DNA from: JAAETI01 sp964195945
GTDB taxonomy: Bacteria; Actinomycetota; Acidimicrobiia; Spongiisociales; UBA5794
Assembly: GCA_964195945.1 (NCBI GenBank)
Contig: CAXMRC010000176.1
Coordinates: forward strand, 1 to 35,016
Length of the DNA: 35,016 nt
Reading direction: 5' to 3'
Shown here one piece after another: positions 22,863 through 31,358 of the stretch. The notes under the pieces were generated by a model that saw nothing but the letters and a program-made list of their open reading frames with translations, made no database searches and was not told where the DNA came from. Numbering within the stretch: the first letter of the stretch is position 1; each line of letters opens with the position of its first letter. The translations under genes were made by a program, and so were the position numbers.

Positions 22863-23144
22863 ATGGCAGGCAAAAAGGCCGGCAATCTGAACAAGACAGG
22901 CGTAGCCGAACTGGCAGACGACAAGGCAGCCGTGTACAAGATCTTGAACGCCAAGGGCGACAATGTGTATACCGGTGCTGCTGCAAAGGGCAAGGTACAA
23001 GCTCAGATCGCCAAGCACATGCGAGGCGGCGAGGAAGCCATTCCCGGCGGTAAGAGTGTGAAACTCACTCAGAAAGCCACTGTGGTAGAAGCCCGCAAGT
23101 CGGCGGCTCGAATCATCAAGCGCGACGAGCCCAAGAACAACTAG
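22863..23144 (+). CDS. Small basic protein with GIY-YIG-like fold
   Basis: 93 residues. ATG 22863 is set by AAGGAG at 22851-22856. The layout follows a minimal GIY-YIG domain: AVYKIL (position of GIY), GDNVYTG (position of YIG), KVQAQIAKHM helix, a Glu helix VEARKSAARIIK, and the end DEPKNN resembling the xPKYN end. The usual catalytic Arg after YIG is replaced by Lys (KGK), and the first Gly of GIY is Ala, so nuclease activity is doubtful; DNA or RNA binding is possible given the high Lys content. It is convergent with the ABC ATPase gene, 6 bp apart. Confidence 0.6.
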   Translation: MAGKKAGNLNKTGVAELADDKAAVYKILNAKGDNVYTGAAAKGKVQAQIAKHMRGGEEAIPGGKSVKLTQKATVVEARKSAARIIKRDEPKNN

Positions 23145-23150
23145 TAAGCC

Positions 23151-24227
23151 TTAACCTGCGCCGTCTTCTATTCGGCCTAGAGCCAATCCGGATCTGGGAT
23201 CGAAAATGTGAAGGCGGCGTAGTCGTATCCGCACCACGGACCCTTCCGCTGGTGGCACCCCTTCGGTGCGCATTTCCACCCAGCTGCCAGGGGCTAGTTC
23301 GACTTGGGTGATGCCGTGGCTGCCGACGAAGTGGCCCGTGCCGACACGGACCGCCACACCGGCCGGGTCGACCACAACATCCTCCGGCCGAATTCCAACG
23401 TCCACCAAATCCGAGCCAGCCTCAGCCAGCGTAGGGGTCCACGCCCGCAGCCGGAACTCGCCCATCGAGACCCAGAATCCGGCTCCCTTGGCCAGCACCC
23501 GGGCCGTTACGAATCCCATCGATCCAACAAATCCGGCCACAAACCTGCTCAGCGGCCAACGGTAAAGATCAAGCGGCGAAGCTATCTGTTCAACGACCCC
23601 CTCTCGCAGCACCGCAATTCGGTCGGCCATGACCATTGCCTCCTGCTGGTCGTTTGTCACAAATACTGTCGTCACTCCATATCCCTGTTGGAGGAGCCGG
23701 AACTCTTGTCGCATTTGGACGCGCAAGTGGGCGTCGAGACGGGCAAGAGGCTCGTCCATTAGAAACACATCGGGAACCCGGACCAGGGCACGAGCTGCCT
23801 GAACCAGCTGCTGGTGGCCGGCACCAAGCTCTCCCGGTCTCCTCTCCAACAGCTCAGCGATTCCAAGAACCCGGGCCTCCGCTTCAACCCGACTCATGAT
23901 CTCCTGGCGTGGGACCTTGCCCACCTTGAGAGGAAACGCAACGTTTCCCCTTACATCCATGAACGGATACAGGGCTTGATCCTGGAAGACCATCGCAACT
24001 CCCCGATGCTCGGTCGGCACGGTCGCCATGTCGAGACCATTGAGGAGAACCGACCCGGTATCGATGCCGTCGAGCCCTGCAACGACTCGCAGCAAGGTGG
24101 ACTTACCCGCTCCAGATGGGCCAAGCACGACCAGGAGTTCACCATCAGCGACGTCCAGATGGTCGATATCCAGGATCAGGGCGCTATCCCGGATGACTTT
24201 CACGTTCTGCAGAGAAATGGCGGACAC
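23151..24227 (-). CDS. MalK/UgpC-like ABC ATPase with degenerate signature and H-loop
   Basis: 358 residues from GTG 24227, with GGAGG 4 nt upstream. The nucleotide-binding domain is normal in length: Walker A GPSGAGKST (36-44), Q-loop FQDQALYPFM (Q82), Walker B VFLMDE (154-159) and D-loop ARLD. The signature, normally LSGGQ, reads LGAGHQ (134-139), and the H-loop His is Asn192 (FVTNDQQEAM). The C-terminal about 120 residues form the MOP/TOBE domain of sugar-importer ATPases. Without signature and H-loop the hydrolysis cycle may be slow or need a partner. No permease or binding-protein gene is near. Confidence 0.85.
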   Translation of the reverse strand: MSAISLQNVKVIRDSALILDIDHLDVADGELLVVLGPSGAGKSTLLRVVAGLDGIDTGSVLLNGLDMATVPTEHRGVAMVFQDQALYPFMDVRGNVAFPLKVGKVPRQEIMSRVEAEARVLGIAELLERRPGELGAGHQQLVQAARALVRVPDVFLMDEPLARLDAHLRVQMRQEFRLLQQGYGVTTVFVTNDQQEAMVMADRIAVLREGVVEQIASPLDLYRWPLSRFVAGFVGSMGFVTARVLAKGAGFWVSMGEFRLRAWTPTLAEAGSDLVDVGIRPEDVVVDPAGVAVRVGTGHFVGSHGITQVELAPGSWVEMRTEGVPPAEGSVVRIRLRRLHIFDPRSGLALGRIEDGAG

Positions 24228-24466
24228 AGTGCCTCCGCTGACGATCGTACCCAGACTCGGGGCTTCTGGGGCGACCGCACAAATCCGACTCCATCGCGGC
24301 CGCCCTCGATTGAAAGGGGTCTCAGTCCCGACGCAACACGCGCCGACAAGAACGAAGGTCCGTAAAAGTAACCCCGATGGGCGAGAAAGGCGTATCTTGG
24401 GAAGGGCACCTCGCTCGTGTAATCAGGCACGTCGAAATTCGTGACACAGAACAAGGAATGGGTTCA

Positions 24467-25075
24467 ATGAAGAATGCAAAGTTCGTAGTTGTTCTATTCG
24501 CACTAATGCTGCTGGCAGCAGCGTGCGGTGGACAATCGGCCGAAGAGGAACTCCTCGAACAGATTCTCGAGAGCGGTGGGGAAGACATCGGGGACATCGA
24601 CATCAACACCGATGACGGCGATTTCAGCCTCAACGTTCAGGGGGAGGACGGCGAAGACATCAGCATCACAGGTGGTGGCGACAACGATGCCTTCCAGATA
24701 ACGGTGGAAGGCGAAGATGGCGAGACATTCTCCATCGGCGGTGGAGAGATCCCCGACGGACTCGAGGTACCGATTCCTGACGGTGGCGACATTACGTCGT
24801 CTCTATCCGGTGGCGGGGACATGATTGTCGCCCTCAGCTACCCGCGCACCCAGTTCGAACAGTTGATCTCGTTCTATGACGCAGAACTCGACGCAAGCAG
24901 CGAAGAAGTGGAACGATTCGAGACATCGTTCCAAACGAGCGACGACGTCACGATCCGCAGCGTTTCATGGACTCACGACAGCATTGGATGGTTCGTCAGC
25001 GTCAGCGACTGTATGGGCATGACCACCGGCGAACAAGACAGCGTCTGTGTAACCGTGTCCCAGACCGAGTCTTAG
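24467..25075 (+). CDS. Acidic lipoprotein, unknown function
   Basis: 202 residues from ATG 24467 (ATG 24458 also possible; AAGGA precedes both). FVVVLFALMLLAAAC is a signal peptide with lipobox Cys20. The next 90 residues are an acidic Gly/Asp/Glu repeat-like stretch (EDGEDISITGGGDND, EDGETFSIGGGE). The last 100 residues form a compact domain: ALSYPRTQFEQLISFYDAELD, ending with a Cys pair (SDCMGMTTGEQDSVC). The C-terminal part resembles small beta-alpha domains of other actinobacterial lipoproteins, but I recognise no family. A perfect palindromic hairpin follows the stop. It is divergent from the ABC ATPase. Confidence 0.75.
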   Translation: MKNAKFVVVLFALMLLAAACGGQSAEEELLEQILESGGEDIGDIDINTDDGDFSLNVQGEDGEDISITGGGDNDAFQITVEGEDGETFSIGGGEIPDGLEVPIPDGGDITSSLSGGGDMIVALSYPRTQFEQLISFYDAELDASSEEVERFETSFQTSDDVTIRSVSWTHDSIGWFVSVSDCMGMTTGEQDSVCVTVSQTES

Positions 25076-25082
25076 GATTTCC

Positions 25083-25108
25083 GGGTCCGGTCCAATTGGA
25101 CCGGACCC
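25083..25108 (+). terminator. Perfect palindromic hairpin after the lipoprotein
   Basis: GGGTCCGGTCCAA/TTGGACCGGACCC, 13-bp perfect arms (an 11-bp stem with AATT loop), beginning 7 nt past the stop at 25075. No T run follows. Confidence 0.7.
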
Positions 25109-25521
25109 CACTCAACCAGCTGCCGTATCCAGCTACAGGCAAACTCGTACCAATCCGAGAGGGCACGACCGACAGTGCCACGATTATTGCGGTGGGACCA
25201 ATGCTCGATCCTGTATTGGGCGCCATCCATCATCTTGATCTCACCGTTGTATATGCCTCCACTGTTCGGCCCTTCGATGGCGCCGGCCTACGTCGGGCCG
25301 TCCGCGGCTCCGATCTGATCCTGGTTGAGCCATATCTCGAAGGAACCTCAGCAGGAGAGATAGCCGATGCGGTGCGCAACCTGCCCCACCGGTTGCTATC
25401 GATTGGTGTTCCCAATTCTGAGCTTCGCCGCTATGGAACTCGCCATCAGCACGCGGAAGCACACCGTCTCGACATCGCAGGGTTGCAGTCGCGAATTGAA
25501 TCGTTCCTGCGAAATCGCTAG
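25108..25521 (+). pseudogene. Transketolase C-terminal domain fragment
   Basis: The frame reads KLVPIREGTTDSATIIAVG, then TVVYASTVRPFDGAGLRRAV, SDLILVEPYLEGTSAGEIAD and the end IESFLRNR. This is the transketolase/pyruvate-dehydrogenase-beta C-terminal domain (about 130 residues), which includes the strand-turn ASTVRPFDG. The Pyr domain that must precede it is absent, and the homology begins right after a terminator hairpin. No start codon lies before the first conserved strand (GTG 25192 and ATG 25201 are inside it). So it is most likely a truncated remnant, though the remaining frame is undamaged. It is convergent with the DUF3179 gene, 3 bp apart. Confidence 0.6.
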
Positions 25522-25524
25522 CCG

Positions 25525-26928
25525 TCAAGGCTGCCAGACAAGCGTGTCTGGCTGGAACTGGCTCCAGGCGAACCAAAAGGACTCGTGGGTTGGAAGCTCA
25601 GTACCGTCAGCATCGAAAGCCCTCAGACCGCCTCCATCCAATCTGATTTCGACGCCACCCACGCCGACCGCAGCCCCGGCCGCAAGAGCCGCACGGGCGG
25701 CCGCAGCGGGGAACGCAATAGTCGCACCATCCGGGGCGACAATGCCGACCACAGCCTCCTGAACGGGGAGGCGCGGATCGACATCACCGACAGGAAAGAT
25801 GGGGCCGTTGTCATCCCGTCCCCGCAACGGATCGTCGGGATAGGTCCGGCCCAGTCCCCCGTCCTTGGCAACGATGGTCGTCGCGGGGTGTGCGGCTCTC
25901 CACTCTCCCCACGTCGTTGTTACGACGGTGACCGACTCCAGAACAAAGCCGGCTTCGCGGAGCGGCCCGGTGAGAGCAACGCCCAGAAACGTATCGAACA
26001 TCGACCCATTCTCAAGGTCATACATAACCTTGTTCGATCTAGCCAGCAGACCCGAAGTTCGCAGGACGAGAGTCTCGAACCCGGCAGGGACGACGTCCGT
26101 GTAGTACGCCTGTGCCGATCCACACAACGTGCAATAAGGTATCCCGATGCGGCGCCCACCAAGCGTGTCATTCACCATCTCGTGAACTTCCATGATGTTC
26201 TTCGGATACGCCCTGGCGTCGTCGTTGACGGTGACGCCGAAAACGATGGCATCGTCGCGATACCAGGATCCGTCCGCAGCAACAGTGACCGGTGGATCAT
26301 CGAGTGCCGGAATGCACCCACGCAGACATGGGGCACGATCGCCAAGCTGCCGGTCGTCAATTAGCACACCTCCCCAACTCACCAACCGCCAGTCGACATC
26401 GGAGTCGAGGTCATCGAAGAAGGGTTGCCACCCCGCTTCCACAAGAGTAAAGAGACGTTCCTTGTAGGACGCATATCCGGGAGGTGCGTCAAGATCCCAT
26501 GCGATCATGAGGTCGGTCACCCTCCTCCATTGAGAAGTCACGCCGTCGCGGGCAATAGGGACACCGGTTAATTCGGTGAACGCCGTTGCCGCCGCGTCTC
26601 CGACAACACCACCCTGGAAGAAACGGAGCAGATCGCTGAGCAACCACCCCAATCTTGGATCGTCTGTAGCTGCGAAAGCGGCGACTGTCGCCGGGTCAAC
26701 CTCGAACGCCAGCGCCCCCCAGACCGCCTCGATGGCGGCCACTGTGGCGTCGTCGAGCGGGCCTGTCGGAGCAATCGGAGCGAGGGGAATCAAGTCGCCA
26801 TCGCTGTCTACCAGTTCACTGTCTTCGGCAACGGTGACCACCGGGGCAGTGGGTGGGGCGGGTTTCGGGGAGCCGCTGGAGCAGGCTGCACCAACCAGGG
26901 CAACGATGATCGCACTTCGAATCAACAT
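25525..26928 (-). CDS. DUF3179 lipoprotein
   Basis: 467 residues from ATG 26928. IIVALVGAAC gives lipobox Cys16, so the earlier in-frame start (27042) is rejected. DUF3179 features lie in the middle: DDAIVFGVTVNDDARAYP, IMEVHEMVNDTLGG and IPYCTLCGSAQAYY, where CxxC is the family mark, followed by RTSGLLARSNKVMYD and a long conserved C-terminal half. DUF3179 proteins are exported and of unknown function; the CTLCG pair could bind metal or be redox-active. TAGTTT lies 7 nt before the ATG. Unusually, the N-terminal 180 residues before DUF3179 contain a helical domain of their own. Confidence 0.85.
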   Translation of the reverse strand: MLIRSAIIVALVGAACSSGSPKPAPPTAPVVTVAEDSELVDSDGDLIPLAPIAPTGPLDDATVAAIEAVWGALAFEVDPATVAAFAATDDPRLGWLLSDLLRFFQGGVVGDAAATAFTELTGVPIARDGVTSQWRRVTDLMIAWDLDAPPGYASYKERLFTLVEAGWQPFFDDLDSDVDWRLVSWGGVLIDDRQLGDRAPCLRGCIPALDDPPVTVAADGSWYRDDAIVFGVTVNDDARAYPKNIMEVHEMVNDTLGGRRIGIPYCTLCGSAQAYYTDVVPAGFETLVLRTSGLLARSNKVMYDLENGSMFDTFLGVALTGPLREAGFVLESVTVVTTTWGEWRAAHPATTIVAKDGGLGRTYPDDPLRGRDDNGPIFPVGDVDPRLPVQEAVVGIVAPDGATIAFPAAAARAALAAGAAVGVGGVEIRLDGGGLRAFDADGTELPTHESFWFAWSQFQPDTLVWQP

Positions 26929-26935
26929 GACGTTC

Positions 26936-26941
26936 AAACTA
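26936..26941 (-). promoter_or_regulatory. -10 box, near-leaderless
   Basis: On the minus strand TAGTTT lies 7 nt before ATG 26928. Confidence 0.4.
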
Positions 26942-27112
26942 CCCACAGGCACAAGCGGACGGCGACGATCCGGGCTTACCAAACTGTGAACACGGATGCA
27001 CTGTGACCGGGCCAGATCGACCCAAGGTGCGTCGGAGGGCACAAAAGATGAGGGTACCGGCTGCTAGGTTGCGATGTCGTTGTAGGCCGCCACCGCAAAC
27101 CTCGGCCAGAAG

Positions 27113-28435
27113 GTGTTTGAGGTATTCGTGCAAAGATCAAGAAGCCTCGCAAAGCGCCTCCCAGCTGGCATCGTCGACGCGTCGTTCGCTTCGTTGGCAA
27201 CGTTCTCGGTAGGACTAGCCGCGGTCAATCTGCTCCCGGCAACTGAGCGTGGCGTGTATGCGGTCTACTTCACCACGTTCATGCTGGGAACCGTTCTCCC
27301 CCGCAACCTTATCTTTACACCATCCGAGGTCGAGGCGGTCGGGTTCCCCGTCGAGAGCCGAGTCCCCCTGATCGGAAGGACCGTATCGCTGGGAGCAAGC
27401 CCGGCCATACTCGGCGCCGTGGTCGCCGCGGCCCTCGCGGCGATAGTGGCTGCACCGCTCACCACAGCCGACGTCATCATCCCATTCACCGTCACCACCG
27501 CAATCGCCGCGATGCTGTCACCCCTGCAAGATCACGTCAGAAAGATGCTCCATATAGGGCTGAAGTCGTGGCTGTCCGCAGGTATCTCGATTGTTCAGTT
27601 CATCACGGCAGTTGTGGCAATCCTCCTCATGAGGGGGACCGACATCGCTCTCCCCTGGATTCCGTTCGGATCGCTAGCGATCGCCAACCTGGTGTCACTG
27701 TCATTCGGGTGGGTCCTCACCAGGGGCTCGCACCGGCGCTCCACCAGCGCCAAACAACTGCGTTTTGGTGATCTGGCGCGGCGGGGACGTTGGCTGCTGC
27801 TCCAGGCCGCGGCACCGTCCCTCGCGGGCTTTGTGGCTGCCTCAGTGATTACTCGTCTTGCGAGCGCCGAAGCGCTGGGGTTTGCCGAGGCGGCTCGTGT
27901 GGTTGCTCAACCGATTCTGGTATTCGCCACGGGACTCACCGCGGTGCTGGCCCCACGGACAGTTGAGGCAGCGATGCGCCATGACGAGCGTACGGCGCGG
28001 CGCACGAGCAACATCTACCTGGGAGCTATTGCCATCGCCGGTTCTGGTTATCTGGTTATCGCCGGCTGGTCGTGGGCCCTAAATCCAATGACGCGGATCG
28101 TCCCGGCGGCGTATGAATTCAGCGGGCTGGTTGCCTTGACAATCCTGGCCAATCTGTGGACTGCGGGAGTCTATCTGCAGGTCAATGAGCTGCTCGGCGC
28201 AAAGCTGGAGACAACGTTGGCGAAACTGTCGTGGGCTGTGTCCCCCATCGTCCTACTCGGAGCAGCTACAGCTGGCTTTACCGATGCGTTTGCGAGGCCT
28301 CTCGGACGGGTCTTCGAGGCAGTCACCCGGTTTGGCGTGCAGCGCGCGGTGATCTCCAGCTACTACCACAAGGATCTGTCGCAATCAGACGATGGCGATG
28401 ACCGTCACAAACCGCTGCCGGACCCGATCGCGTAG
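27113..28435 (+). CDS. Polysaccharide flippase-like (Wzx/MATE-like) membrane protein
   Basis: 440 residues from GTG 27113; GTG 27128 with GAGGT just upstream is an alternative. About 12 hydrophobic segments follow a short basic start (QRSRSLAKRLPAGIVDASFASLATFSVGLAAVNLL). The overall pattern (paired helices, RGVYAVYFTTFMLGTVLPRN, LTRLASAEALGFAEAARVVAQPILVFATGLTAVLAPRTVE) is that of oligosaccharide/lipid-linked flippases. It likely moves a lipid-linked glycan outward. The neighbourhood with a GT4 transferase and two AsnB-like proteins supports a surface-glycan role. The last 31 bp overlap the convergent asnB-like gene. Confidence 0.75.
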   Translation: MFEVFVQRSRSLAKRLPAGIVDASFASLATFSVGLAAVNLLPATERGVYAVYFTTFMLGTVLPRNLIFTPSEVEAVGFPVESRVPLIGRTVSLGASPAILGAVVAAALAAIVAAPLTTADVIIPFTVTTAIAAMLSPLQDHVRKMLHIGLKSWLSAGISIVQFITAVVAILLMRGTDIALPWIPFGSLAIANLVSLSFGWVLTRGSHRRSTSAKQLRFGDLARRGRWLLLQAAAPSLAGFVAASVITRLASAEALGFAEAARVVAQPILVFATGLTAVLAPRTVEAAMRHDERTARRTSNIYLGAIAIAGSGYLVIAGWSWALNPMTRIVPAAYEFSGLVALTILANLWTAGVYLQVNELLGAKLETTLAKLSWAVSPIVLLGAATAGFTDAFARPLGRVFEAVTRFGVQRAVISSYYHKDLSQSDDGDDRHKPLPDPIA

Positions 28436-30144
28436 TCACGAGCGATCGCGGGTGAATGCGGTACGAGCTCCTTGTTGCGGGCGACCTGCTTTTCCCATAC
28501 TGCGTATGAGATCGCACTCCAGGTGGTCGCTGACGGCGTTGAGGTCAGCTCGTCCTCGAGATCCAGAAAGATCCCAGGAATCGCGTAGTTGTCCCAGAAT
28601 CCGGTTAGTGGCCCTCGTTCGTAGAAACGTCGCCAGGGAAGAGCCGTCGACTTCTTGCGCCGGTTTATCGGATACTCCGGCAGGCGGCGAGCCAGCAAGT
28701 CCTTGAGTATCCATTTCGCCGAGAGACCGCGGATGTACCGATCCTCCGCCGGGATCGTTGCCAGTGCCGCCAGCAGGTTGGGCGAGTTGTATGGCCCGGC
28801 CACGACCTTCCCATTCGCCCTGGCACTCGCTTGCGACGACATCATCGGATTGATCAGCAGGACCGACCAATGGGCAAGCTCGATGTGTGAAAACAGCGGA
28901 CTCTCTGGATCAGCCACAAGTTCAATTCGGTCGGTTATGTACTTGAGGTGGTCCCGTTGCACGTCTTCTATCAGTCCCTTGCCCACAACCTTGCGGAGCA
29001 GCGGGTTGTCACCCGAGGTGATATATGACCCGGCAAAGCCAAACGGATCCATATGCGAACGACCGAAGCCCTCAGCTTTCGGAGCCAATTGCCGCATCCG
29101 GTATCCAACATGACCCGGTGTCCGCTTCGACGCGGCCGTGAGCACCGGGGAGATCCTCGGGTTGCGAAACCAACTCGCCACTCTGGCGAGTTTGAGACTC
29201 ATGCCAAAGGCGCTGTCGGCCCCTTGCCCCGCGATGAACGTGGAGTGCGGTTGGCTGTGCACCAGCCGGTTGAAGTAAGGCTCAGAGTCGTCGAAACAGG
29301 GGGTTGCGGCCGCTTCGGTTGCGTCCTCCAGCATCTCCAAGAAGTCGGTTTCTGCCATCGGAACCTCAGTGATTTTCACCCCAAGCATCGCGGCGGCCTC
29401 ACGGGCGTCGGAAGTCTCCGGTGCAAACTCAGGGCTGTTCGGAACAAACGTGACCGCGTCGGCACGGCCCCGCAAATACGACATGAGCAGAGCAGAATCG
29501 ACACCACCGGAGAAGAAGACGGCCGTCGACTCGCTGTTGTCATCGGCCGGCAGCGACACTGCCAATTCAGCATCGATCATGTCCAGATAGTCCGCGGGCT
29601 TGCGCCGCTCGACCTCCGCGGAGAAACGGTCGAACACCCGGGAGGTGACGGCTCCTGACCCGAGATCAACGGACAGATGTTCGGCGTGCCCGAGGTGAGT
29701 GATCGCGGCGGACATCGTCGTCGGACCGGCCAGTCGCCGGATCAGATGGTGTTCTGCAACAGCCCGGTCGGTCGGAAACCGGTCTGCGATGGGGAGCCGC
29801 GCCATGACGTTGCGAAGGTGATCGCTGGCGATGACAGCCCCGGAGGGCCGTATCGAATAGAAAAGCTCGGCCTGGGACAGGATCCCGCGCCATACATCAA
29901 GACGTGTTGCCTGTCCTTCGTGAACGGTCACGTGGACAACAAGGGAACCACGATTCCGTGTACAGAAAGCATCGGCACTGTCACCGCCGGCGAGCGCAGC
30001 AGTCGCCTCGTCCGAGGCTCCCGACGCATCTAGGAGAAACCACTCGCCACGGACGCCGGCGACGGACGTTGCTGCCGGATCAGTGAAATCAACAACGAGT
30101 CGGGCACCTTGGATCCCCGCAGCAGAATCAACCACTCTTGGCAT
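28405..30144 (-). CDS. Asparagine-synthetase-like protein 1 (glutaminase-degenerate)
   Basis: 579 residues from ATG 30144 (ATG 30159 possible; both overlap the GT4 gene). The N-terminal about 200 residues keep the Ntn-like fold (FYSIRPSGAVIASDHLRNVMARLP) but lack the N-terminal catalytic Cys, so no ammonia from glutamine is expected. The synthetase half has PP-loop FFSGGVDSALL (SGGVDS at 212-217), then FIAGQGADSAFGMS, and a long C-terminal region. It would adenylate a carboxyl group and pass it to a nitrogen nucleophile. Family members occur in glycan and natural-product clusters. It lies third in the minus-strand run after AsnB2 and GT4. Confidence 0.8.
   Translation of the reverse strand: MPRVVDSAAGIQGARLVVDFTDPAATSVAGVRGEWFLLDASGASDEATAALAGGDSADAFCTRNRGSLVVHVTVHEGQATRLDVWRGILSQAELFYSIRPSGAVIASDHLRNVMARLPIADRFPTDRAVAEHHLIRRLAGPTTMSAAITHLGHAEHLSVDLGSGAVTSRVFDRFSAEVERRKPADYLDMIDAELAVSLPADDNSESTAVFFSGGVDSALLMSYLRGRADAVTFVPNSPEFAPETSDAREAAAMLGVKITEVPMAETDFLEMLEDATEAAATPCFDDSEPYFNRLVHSQPHSTFIAGQGADSAFGMSLKLARVASWFRNPRISPVLTAASKRTPGHVGYRMRQLAPKAEGFGRSHMDPFGFAGSYITSGDNPLLRKVVGKGLIEDVQRDHLKYITDRIELVADPESPLFSHIELAHWSVLLINPMMSSQASARANGKVVAGPYNSPNLLAALATIPAEDRYIRGLSAKWILKDLLARRLPEYPINRRKKSTALPWRRFYERGPLTGFWDNYAIPGIFLDLEDELTSTPSATTWSAISYAVWEKQVARNKELVPHSPAIARDYAIGSGSGL
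28425..28448 (+). terminator. Possible terminator hairpin for the flippase gene
   Basis: CGATCGC and GCGATCG form a 7-bp stem around a 10-nt loop that contains the flippase stop. It lies inside the end of the convergent asnB-like gene. Confidence 0.3.
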
Positions 30145-31351
30145 CTTTGCCGGGCCCATCGCCCCGCCCGGCCTCGTTTGCGATCGCGTCGCGGTAGACA
30201 TCAATCCAGGCATCGAGGACACGCGACCCCTCGTATCGTTCTAGGAAAGTGGCTCGGGCCGCTCTCCGCATTCCGCTCAATCGCTGTGGGTCATCTGTCA
30301 ATCGGCGGACCCTGCTCGCCAATTCGGCCGCGTCGCCTGGAGGGAAAACCAGCCCCGTCTCCCCATCGGTGACAATCTCGCTAAGACCACCGTGGGCAGC
30401 GACGATCGGCGGGGTGCCTTTGGCCATCGCCTCAGCAGCCACACGCCCAAAGGTCTCGATTCCGGTTGTGGGGATCACAACGAAGCTGGCCTGCCCCATG
30501 AGCTCGGATGCCTCTCCCCTGTCAACCAAGCCGAGGTACTCGACATTTGGAGAGGTCGCGGCTGCGGCCTCGACATCGGCACGCAACGAGCCGTCGCCAA
30601 CGATCTTCAGCGGGTATTGGATGTCGCCATCTCTCCATGCCTTGAGAAGGGTATCGATGCCCTTTGGTGGATCGAGCCGACCTGCGAACAACGCAAATCC
30701 ACCTTGACCACTGCCAACCCCAGGATCCGGATAGATGAAATTGGGGATTACGCCTATGCGATCAGCGTCCCATCCCCCTGAGACAAACACTTGACGTGCG
30801 TACTCCGACGGAGTGACATATCGAGCCACCTTTCGCTTCCATGTCCCCGCAAAGCGGTGACCTGTCGACATCGTCGCGATGGTCGCCGATCCCAGCCTGC
30901 TATCTCGATAGCAGCGGTGCTTTATGCCTGGCCATGCAAAAGACTTGCCGACGCAATCGGTGCACACCGCACCATCGCGATGCAGCATCCCCTCTGGGCA
31001 TACGAGACGGAAGTTGCGTAGCGACTGCACGACCGGCAATCCGCTCCGCTGTGCCGCGTAGTAAACCGATGGCGACAGCAACGGGAAGAAGTTCTGGACG
31101 TGCACCACATCGAAGCGCTCGCCAGACAACAGCTCTGCCACTGTCCGATACGACTCAATCGACCAAATAGAACGGCCCGCCGTTCTCACCTTCCCTAGAT
31201 CGTTGACTCGCTCGTTGCTCTCCTCAAACAACACAACCTCGTGACCGTGCTGTCGTAAGAGATCCACCTGGGACTCGGTTGAAACATCCTCACCTCCACG
31301 GGTGAGGTAACGGTTGTGCACCATAAGAATGCGTAAGGATTGTTGATGCAT
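30128..31351 (-). CDS. GT4-family glycosyltransferase
   Basis: 407 residues from ATG 31351; AGAGG 4 nt upstream lies in the end of the previous gene. The N-terminal acceptor domain begins LRILMVHNRYLTRGGEDVST, followed by HVQNFFPLLSPSVYYAAQ. The GT-B C-terminal domain has LFAGRLDPPKGIDTLLKAW and the retaining E-x7-E nucleotide-sugar site GIETFGRVAAEAM, typical of family GT4. A cysteine set (VCPEGMLHRDGAVCTDCVG) sits in the first domain, seen in many GT4 transferases of polysaccharide loci. It acts at the cytoplasmic face on a lipid-linked acceptor. It is tightly packed between the two AsnB-like genes (7 bp apart and 17 bp overlap). Confidence 0.9.
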   Translation of the reverse strand: MHQQSLRILMVHNRYLTRGGEDVSTESQVDLLRQHGHEVVLFEESNERVNDLGKVRTAGRSIWSIESYRTVAELLSGERFDVVHVQNFFPLLSPSVYYAAQRSGLPVVQSLRNFRLVCPEGMLHRDGAVCTDCVGKSFAWPGIKHRCYRDSRLGSATIATMSTGHRFAGTWKRKVARYVTPSEYARQVFVSGGWDADRIGVIPNFIYPDPGVGSGQGGFALFAGRLDPPKGIDTLLKAWRDGDIQYPLKIVGDGSLRADVEAAAATSPNVEYLGLVDRGEASELMGQASFVVIPTTGIETFGRVAAEAMAKGTPPIVAAHGGLSEIVTDGETGLVFPPGDAAELASRVRRLTDDPQRLSGMRRAARATFLERYEGSRVLDAWIDVYRDAIANEAGRGDGPGKDAKSG

Positions 31352-31358
31352 ATGGCCT

